DNA of 64,000 bases from Lumbricus terrestris (Eukaryota; Annelida; Clitellata; Crassiclitellata; Lumbricidae), in the NCBI GenBank assembly GCA_949752735.1, contig OX457037.1, positions 65,915,915 through 65,979,914 on the forward strand. The letters run 5' to 3'. The notes beneath the pieces are model-generated. The model saw only the letters and a list, made by a program, of their open reading frames with translations. It was not told the origin of the DNA and searched no databases. Within the stretch, counting starts at the first letter, position 1. Each line of letters begins with the position of its first letter. Both the position numbers and the translations under genes were made by a program. Positions 56,225-64,000 of this stretch are shown in pieces.

Positions 56225-57971
56225 GTGTCACTGGCTTTCTTTTCCCGTCACTTGTCGCGATCTAGATTTCGAGATAGAAGGCAAAACAGGCGAGAGGGGT
56301 CAAAAATATGGAAAATTGTTTTATAGTGTATTATTATTTAAAAATATGTCTACTTTCAATATCTACAACTAAAAATGTTGAATTCAAATGATTAGTGGAG
56401 GAAAAATGACTTTTGGCGCATGTGGTGTAAGAATTCGCTTTGAATCTTGGTCCCAAATAGCCTATTTTCAAAGTTAAAATTCGCCATGAACGACCGAGTT
56501 TTCATAAACTGACCTGACTATTTATTGTAGCCATGTGCACCGCATGATAGGTTATACCATAAAATATGATATTAGACGGTTCTGGTAAATTTTGCCACCT
56601 ACTTGAATGTGACAAAGTTTGGCTATAAAGTTTACATCTGTAATGGCTTCCTGACAACCACGCCTCCGACACAGTTTTCTGAGAGTCTTATTGGTTTACG
56701 AGACTGACTTTCGTTATTGCGCATGCGCACCTACCCGTAAATGTTCTGTTGCTCCTTTTCTTACTCAGGTCTACAGCTAGCGTTAGCTTTAGAAAGAATT
56801 TGTATAAATATTATTTTACATCGTTAAATAGGAAATAGCGAAAGTCTTGTAAACTGCTCAAATTGTGATCAGGGCAACCTGGTTGATTGTTCGTTAGGGG
56901 TGGGAGGTAGTTCATTGGATAAGACGCTGGCTTGGGGAATGAGAGGTACCGAGATCGGAGATCAACGGTCAATTACTTTGGTAAACATGACTAAACTGGC
57001 AATCCACCCACCTACAGTCCACCCATCAGCCATCCATCCGGCCACCCATCTTAATTATAGATCTATTGGAAGTTTGATTTGTACTGGCTATAATGGGTAG
57101 CTTGATGCAAATTGAATCGTCTTTGATCTATCCTACCTAGAGTGTTTGCGCGTTCAAGCGATGTGTGTAGGCTACGAGGTAATAAATAGGAACAATATTA
57201 TTGTCTATGTGTGTAAATAGGCCTAATTAAAATTCTTTATAAGAATTGAAAAGACTTGCATAAGTTCTCAGACTACGCTCAGATTGTTATCGAGCGCATT
57301 TGACTCGTGTTATTATTATTCATGTTTCTCTGTAGACAAAGCTGTTAGGTAAATATTTCTTTGAGGTAGCGGAGAGCTAGGGTAATAAGCCTGCTCGTAA
57401 GACGCTGCTTTATCGGACGCAAAATGTTTACATTTAATCAGATTATAGACGGGCAAAGGTCCACATCGTGTAGTGCCTGGTTGATTGTGTGTTTGAAATA
57501 TAACACTCATAGGCCTAGAGTTCGATACGCCATTTCTGGCCGTTTACTCTTGGAAACGTTTGCTTCTATGCTAGGCCGATTCATTCATTCATTGTCTTAC
57601 AGAATCGAACGAATTCAGCAAGCTTGTCTGTAATTCAGTCACAGTTTAAATAATAATAGCTAGATTTTGATGCCGTTTGATGTATTTGATACATAATATG
57701 CCCATTTATTTACCAGCAAAATTTCAGAATAATCAATCAATGGTTACTAAGGACTTTTACGACAGGAATGTTCTGAAACTTTGAGATCGATTTTCTCCCT
57801 TTTTATGATTCTACAACTTACACAATCGAACGAATATAACTTCAATTATCTTCAGTTAGAAAAAAGATATTTCTATTCTGTAAAAAGTATTTTGAAGCCG
57901 AATATCTGTAGAATATAACTGAATAAAAAAGTCAAAATCGACTTGTGACGGGTAATGACCGCCATCGTCAC
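56225..57971. mobile_element. Unclassified insertion in the minisatellite, AAAT duplication
   Basis: Imperfect inverted ends (GTGTCACTGGC and GCCATCGTCAC, each followed inward by CCCGTCAC). AAAT lies on both sides (56221-56224, 57972-57975). Removing the insert restores the satellite phrase TATAAAATAACTTCATCC. No ORF with recognisable domain. Confidence 0.7.
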
Positions 57972-58426
57972 AAATAACTTCATCCAGCTTCTTTTTCTTT
58001 AGCGTTTTTCGTCGATACCGCGTCTATTTCCGATATATTATACATTCATCCAGTTTCCATTTCTCTACCGTTCATCGTCAATTCCACTTCCATTTAAGAT
58101 ATGTAAATATATTCATCCAGCTTCTATTTCAGATTAATAAAGACACTCATCCAGCTTCCATTTCTTAAGCGTTTTTCGTCAATTCCGCGTCTATTTCAGG
58201 TATATAATAACTTCATCCAGCTTCCATTTCTTTAGCAATCTTCTCATTAATCCAGCTTCTATTTCAGATTAATAAAGACACTCATCCAGCTTCCATTTCT
58301 TTAGCGTTTTTCGTCAATACCGCCTCTATTTCCGATATATTATACATTCATCCAGATTCCATTTCTTTAGCATTCTTCTCATTAATCCAGCTTCTATTTC
58401 AGATATATAAATACATTCATCCAGCT

Positions 58427-59947
58427 CAGGGCCTACTACGCCATGGAGGGATGGAAGCAGACTGCTTCCAATTTGGGCCAGAGGGGGAAAGGTTCCCCCC
58501 CCTGGGAAAAGTCCATCTGTTGTGGACTTCCTCCTGGTTAATCCCCCGAACAATCCCGTCATAATAACACAGGGTAAATCTTAATTTAATTTGACTTTTG
58601 CTTAACACTCACATAAATTTGTCGTTGCGCTTCCATCACATTCGCACCCATCAGGGCTTGCCACATGGGGGGGGAAGTAAGTAGCCTGATCCAACTTGTG
58701 TCAGAGGGAAACCCCCCCCTAATGATAGATGGGCATAAGAGATTTCATTCTGGACTCCCTCTGTTCTACACCTCCCCGCACACCCACGAAAATTCCCCTT
58801 GAACGTTCATCCCGCCATCTCAAGGGTATATATTCATTTAGTACGGTATGACCTTTGCTTTACAGTCACATTTGCCTCTGCACGTATATGGCGCTCGCTC
58901 TCACAACTCATAATTTGGCCTAATTACATTATTATTGTTAGCATTTTGTTAAAGTATATTGTATCTACTGACACTCCATTGGTTTTATAATATTGCTCTC
59001 AAATAAAATGAACGATATTTTAAGATTGAATTTTAGTGATATGAGGCAAAGAAGCAACAGCAAATTAGTAGCCTACTTTTGTTTATAGTAAAGGTTTTTA
59101 GTCTGTTTAAGTAAACATTAATCAAGCAATAAAAGCTTGGTTGCTCAACAATTCAAGTTCAAAATCAAGTAAAGCAAAGGGCTTATAAATTCCTCCCTCA
59201 AACATTAAAGCACTATCGAAGTATGTACAAATGCAAATTGCTTACACTTTTGTAGCCTACATTTGAGGGAAATGTTCGAGGGAATTGTCCTATTGAAACG
59301 CTCTGGTGGAATCCAGAGACGAAATTACGGGGAGTGGTCCTGGGAAATGTCCATGGGATCTTTCTGGATCAGAAAATGAATGTTGCTGAGTATTGTACAA
59401 CTGACAGTAGACTACTCAATTTGGTATACCAAAAGAAATTGATATTTTACTGAATGCTGGACCTTTTCAAACTTCACATGACTACTACAGTGTTTAATGC
59501 ACTGCTAACCCATAATGAGAAATTTTAGAGTGTTACCATTAGGCCTATATTGTGCAAATTAAAAAAAATTAAATCAAGGGGAGGCGACATTTTATGATAT
59601 CATAAACCATGTTTCTGAGCATTAATTCGCCTGAAATTTTGTGAAGATGACAGCTTTGAGAGGTACAATTACAGCGTGCAAATCCAAAAAAGTGAAATTT
59701 TCATGACTTTATCGCTCATAAACAGCTAGCAAACAAGAGCCTAAAACATGCGTTCTAGTCGATGACAACAGCTAAAAATGCCCCAGAACCCGCGGGGGAG
59801 CTCACGACGCTCCCCCAGACCCCTAGTCGCTATGGGCTTCGTGCCTTCGGCACTCGCAGCTTCGCGCCTTCGACACTTGCAATATAGACAAAAGTTTCTG
59901 TTAGGGGGGGAATGCTTCCACCTCTCAGGGGGGGATAGTAGGCCCTG
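58427..59947. mobile_element. Non-autonomous hAT element in the minisatellite
   Basis: Ends CAGGGCCTACTA and TAGTAGGCCCTG; 8-bp ATCCAGCT on both sides (58419-58426, 59948-59955). The flank is itself a satellite phrase, so the duplication is slightly less diagnostic. 1521 bp, no transposase. Confidence 0.8.
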
Positions 59948-60967
59948 ATCCAGCTTCTATTTCAGATATATAAATATATTCATCCAGCTTCTATTTCAGA
60001 TTAATAAAGACACTCATCCAGCTTCCATTTCTTAAGCGTTTTTCGTCAATTCCGCGTCTATTTCAGGTATACAATAACTTCATCCAGCTTCCATTTCTTT
60101 AGCGTTTCTCGTCAATACCGCGTCTATTTCCGATAAATTATACATTCAACCAGCTTCTATTTCAGATTAATAAAGACACTCATCCAGCTTCCATTTCTTT
60201 AGCGATTTTCCTCAATACCGCGTCTTTTTCCGATATATTATACATTCATCCAGTTTCCATTTCTTTAGCGTTTATCGTCAATTCCCCTTCTATTTCAGAT
60301 ATATAAATATATTCATCCAGCTTCTATTTCAGATCAATAAAGACACTCATCCAGCTTCCATTTCTTAAGCGTTTCTCGTCAATTCCGCTTCTATTTCAGG
60401 TATGTAATAACTTCATCCAGCTTCTATTTCAGATATATAAATACACTTATCCAGCTTCCATTTCTTCAGCGTTTTTCGTCATTGCCTATTCTATTTCAAA
60501 CGTATTTTCTGTTGTACTGAACTGGACGCTGGGTTGATGAAATTATTTCTATATCAATTGGATATGGATTGATGAAAATAACGCTACTTGAAACAGAAGG
60601 TGGATTGATTGAAAATATCCTAGCCTAAATTATTCCAGCGTCTACTTAAGCTATGAAAAATGGTGTTTTGTTTAAAATGGAAGCTGGACTGATGAAATAT
60701 AATTGTCACCTATATGGAAGTTGGATGGATAAATACTATTGTTGCTCTTTAAATAGAAGCTGGACTAACGAACCATATAAAATTTTGCATAATTGGAAAT
60801 GTATTACTCTAGCGTTATTTTCATCAATATATCTCCAATTTAACCGAGAATGATTTCGTCAATCCACCGTCCATTTGAGTAGAACAGAATTTGTCTAAAT
60901 CCGACCTCTGTTTAAAGACAATTCTTTTCATCGGTCCTAACTTCTGTTCCACCAACAGACGTTAGGA

Positions 60968-61429
60968 CCGGTGTAAAGGTTTCAAATTACCCCCTCCTAA
61001 ACATTACCCCCCTGAAAACTTTATTTTGCATCAATCATCTCATTTATTGCACTAAAAATATCAGAAAAATCATCCCGCTTCTTGTTTTTTAAAAAGATTT
61101 TTCATCCGTCATCCCAATTTGTGGTTTGTTACCAATATTTTCATCTGTAACTAAAATACTAATAGCCGCTTAAATTACAATGGAGAAAATGGCTTCGAGG
61201 CTATTATTTTTTTTCGATCAAAAAATTGATAACATACCACGAAGTGGGATGACGGATGAAATTCTTCAGACCAAAACAAGAAGCGGGATGATTTTTCTGA
61301 TTTTTTAGTGCCATAAATGCGATGATTGATGCAAATCTAGTTTCCAGGGGGTGATCTGAAACCGGTTTCAAGTTACCGGGGGGGGGGGGGTAATGTTTAG
61401 GAGGGGGTAATTTGAAACCTTTACACCGG
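60968..61429. mobile_element. Palindromic foldback element, copy 4 (CCGG-flanked)
   Basis: Full-length copy with the same arms and loop orientation as 13201-13651 and CCGG on both sides. A G-run of 14 in the right arm (61377-61390) is a likely replication or assembly artefact. Confidence 0.9.
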
Positions 61430-61611
61430 ACCGCAATAATACATTAATATATTAATGCAAGTTACGTACGAGCAACAAATATATGTTGATCTTAGGACAG
61501 CCGTTCGTAGTATTACCACTTATACACAAGTTATATTCTTCTTCAGAGTTTATGTTCTATTCAGGGAGTGGTTGTCCATGTTTTTTGCTGGTGTGGTGTG
61601 GTTAGGGAGTT

Positions 61612-61660
61612 TGTTTAGTCTGTCTATGTGTGTCTGTCTGCCTGTCTGTCTGTCTGTCTG
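61612..61660 (+). repeat. (TCTG)n microsatellite
   Basis: Short TCTG/TGTC tract just before the LINE fragment. Confidence 0.8.
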
Positions 61661-61734
61661 GCGGGAATGTCTGTGCCCCTATGCGTGGATATATAAGGTA
61701 TACGAATACGCTGTGGTCTTCATATCCACTACAG

Positions 61735-62998
61735 TAACTGTAACACCACAAAGCCACATCACCTTGCTTGCTCTGTTTGACGTTAGCGCCGCGTTCGACA
61801 CTGTCGATCACGCCATACTCCTTGAACGTCTCTCTAAATCTTTCGGTATAGGTGACTCTGCCCTTCTTTGGCTCAGCTCTTTTCTCTCAGATCGCTCATT
61901 AGCTGTGATCTTTGGGTCCACACGCTCTGCCTGGTCCCCTTTCCCTTACGGCTTGCCTCAAGGCTCGGTCCTGGCGCCGCTTCTTTACATTCTCTACACC
62001 GCAGATTTATCAGTCATACTCTCCCTCAAGGGTGCCTCGGCTCATCAATATGCTGATGATACGCAAGCATTTGTTCATGGCCCGTCCAGTGCAGCTGCCT
62101 CACTTGTCGCCACTATTCTTGATGCCACCTCAGCCCTGGACCAATGGATGTCCTCTAACCGTCTTCGCCTGAACTCTGATAAAACACAATACATCTGGCT
62201 TGGCGGCAGAGCTCAGCTTGCTAAGATTGACATGGAGCTCCTCCGCACTTTGTTTCCGGATATTCATTTCTCTTCCACTGTTCGTGACTTGGACTTCACT
62301 CTGGACCCTGTTCTTTCCTTCTCGGACCATATTAACCGTGTCTCGCGAACATGTCTCTATCATCTTCGCCAGCTGCGTACCATCCGTCATTCACTTTCCC
62401 CGCAAGCTATTAAAACGCTTGTTCACGCCTTGATCTGTTCTAGGGTTGACTTTGGGAACTCTTCATACGCCGGTCTTTCTTCTCTCAACCTCTCTAAACT
62501 TCAGACAATACTCAATGCTGCTGCTCGCCTAATTGCTGGTCTCCCCAAGTTCTCCCACATTTCAGTCTTTATTCGGGACACTCTTCATTGGCTTCCTGTA
62601 CCACAACGCATTGAGTTCAAAATTTTGACACTTATGCGCGATTCTCTTCATGGGGTTGCTCCCTCCTACCTCCGTTCTTTCTGTATTCAGGTCTCGTCTC
62701 TCCCCGGTCGCTCTGCCCTTCGTTCGGCAGCTAATGGCCTCCTTGTTGTTCCTCGCATGCGTGGGGCTACTGCCCAGTCCAGGAGCTTTGCCTATGTTGG
62801 CCCCTCCTGCTGGAACCGTCTTCCATAAATTATAAACTACGTCTTGAGCTTCTCAGCCTCTCTCTCTCTCTGTTTAGGAAGCGCCTGAAGACTATACTAT
62901 TCGTTAGCGACAGTGCTAACTTTGGGTCGGGAGCGCTACTGAATCTGTGAGCGGCGCTATACAAATGTTCAATTACAATTACAATTACAATTACAATT
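61735..62998 (+). mobile_element. 5'-truncated CR1-like LINE with ATTACA tail
   Basis: An open RT frame: LLALFDVSAAFDTVDHAILL (motif A), YGLPQGSVLAPLLYILYTAD (motif B), HQYADDTQAF (catalytic YADD), then LRLNSDKTQYIWLG. The C-terminal blocks are DTLHWLPVPQRIEFKIL and SFAYVGPSCWNRLP. The endonuclease is missing, so the copy is 5'-truncated; the open frame before 61735 is unrelated flank. The 3' end is TACAATTACAATTACAATTA, typical of this clade's short tandem tail. A TAA after RLP (62826-62828) slightly shortens the ORF. Confidence 0.85.
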
Positions 62999-63114
62999 AT
63001 GCTGCCAGTTTGTTTGGCGCGCAAAGTTGAGTCGACAACTTCCGGCTACGACTTCCGTTTAGGAACGTTACCTAGTATTTTGCTCATCGGACGGAAACGA
63101 TATATTTAAACAAA

Positions 63115-64000
63115 ATGCCGAACTTTCGCTTAGAAAAAACTCAAAGGAATAAAGTTTTGCTTGTAAGTGATGCAGGTTATTGTTACACTCTACAACGCTC
63201 AGCTGCTGACTTGGGGAAGGAATACTGGATTTGTGAACTGAGGAGATGGTGTTCGGGGCGCGGCGTAACCAGCGATAACCGTCTCCAGTTTGTGCAAACA
63301 AAGGACCACAGTCATTTACCGGACACCCTACGAACTGAGATGCGTGTTGTTCAGACCCGTATGAAGCAGGCGGCAGCCGATGCTATTGGTGTCAGTACTA
63401 CAACAAATGTCCTACAGAATGCTCTTTTAAGTGCATCTAGTGCAGCCAAGGCATGGCTGCCCAGGACGGACCATCTAAAAAGAAACATACAGAGAAGCAG
63501 AAATAAATATCCTCAATATCGACATCCTCTTCCGCAATCACGTGATGCCATTAATATTCCTCCAGAGTATCAGGTAACTGGCAGCACAAACAACGCAGAA
63601 CAGTTCTTGTTGTGGGACTCAGGTAATGCAATCGGAGGACAAGAGCGCATCATAATGTTTGGAACCCAAAGAAATTTGCAGTTTCTACGGAGCTGTACTG
63701 GTATTTTAATGGACGGGACTTTTAAAACAACGCCTCCTCATTTCCTACAACTTTATACCATACATGGGACACGGATGGAGACCAACCAGAGACCTGGAAA
63801 GGCAGTACCTCTGATATTTTTCTTGCTCCCGGATAAAACATAAGCAACATACAGACGTGCTTTTCATCAAGTTAGTGTAATTGTTCCAGGATGGGAACCT
63901 GAACGGTTGATGTTGGACTTTGAACGAGCCACAATCAATGCATTGCGAATGCAGTGGCCGAACGCACAAATAAATTGCTGTTTTTTTTTCATTTGAACCA
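63115..64000 (+). pseudogene. FLYWCH zinc finger/MULE-type transposase gene, partial
   Basis: ATG at 63115. An N-terminal FLYWCH-type finger (YWICELRRWCSGRG then KDHSH) is followed by a helical linker and the start of a MULE DDE domain (GILMDGTFKTTPPHFLQLYT). An in-frame TAA at 63841-63843 interrupts it. Beyond, the same frame continues VSVIVPGWEPERLMLDFERA and then stops after a T9 run (63979-63987), probably a frameshift. It runs off the window end. FLYWCH-MULE proteins are transposases of Mutator-like elements or domesticated derivatives. Confidence 0.75.

Larger units (their letters stand above)
54970..60500 (+). repeat. CATCCAGCTTCCATTTC minisatellite array
   Basis: Units of about 31 and 65 bp (CATCCAGCTTCCATTTCTTT-AGCG..., GTCAATTCCACTTCTATTTC, AGATATATAAATACATT) in higher-order alternation. 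It is interrupted by insertions at 56225-57971 and 58427-59947. Diverged inverted units (GGAAGCTGGACTGATGAAAT) follow at about 60530-60770. No gene in the array. Confidence 0.9.

Noticed and set aside
54970..60500. CRISPR-like array of spaced repeats
   Set aside because: Eukaryotic context, repeats diverged, spacers are themselves repeated, and no cas genes.
61455..61734. N-terminal part of the open frame preceding the 61.7 kb LINE
   Set aside because: The sequence is cysteine/valine-rich with a TCTG microsatellite and has no LINE domain; the open frame is fortuitous.

Overview
The window is eukaryotic genomic DNA, most likely from a marine invertebrate. It is intron-rich and dense in short interspersed repeats, with many non-LTR retrotransposon ends and hAT elements. 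The palindromic word AGGCCTA recurs roughly 40 times by eye after about 10.4 kb. I cannot name the species; a deuterostome, brachiopod or mollusc would all fit.

Region 1 (1-10.37 kb) is the right-hand part of an integrated adenovirus-like DNA virus or transposon of the Maverick/Polinton/adintovirus type, cut off by the window start. A block of leftward genes encodes structural proteins and a packaging ATPase: a SAP-like/NUMOD1 protein, the probable major capsid protein, a core protein, a conserved unknown, a membrane protein, a dUTPase-fold protein, a pX-like protein, a penton-like protein and the ATPase. A rightward phospholipase A2 plus integrase/chromodomain unit follows, then a leftward primase. 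No DNA polymerase B, protease or superfamily 3 helicase is visible. At least seven lesions (three in-frame stops, four frameshifts, three of them at A/T runs) show it is decayed, although the major capsid protein, ATPase and phospholipase frames are open.

Region 2 (10.4-19.6 kb) has no convincing gene. It holds microsatellites, a palindromic element, a 370-bp tandem duplication, dispersed repeats and retrotransposon fragments.

Region 3 (19.6-51.3 kb) carries a probable host gene on the plus strand: three immunoglobulin-domain exons, one transmembrane exon, four short charged coiled-coil exons, and a beta-propeller exon. All of the first eight are in splice phase 1 with lengths divisible by three. 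The propeller exon has several frame lesions. The introns are packed with mobile elements: a long-inverted-repeat element with 154-bp arrays, hAT elements with 8-bp target duplications, an almost intact LINE, a mariner-type palindrome and a large CATA microsatellite.

Region 4 (51.3-64 kb) is repeat territory. It has an element with subterminal repeats, a large minisatellite (core CATCCAGCTTCCATTTC) interrupted by two insertions, a palindromic element, a truncated LINE and a FLYWCH/MULE transposase gene running off the window end.
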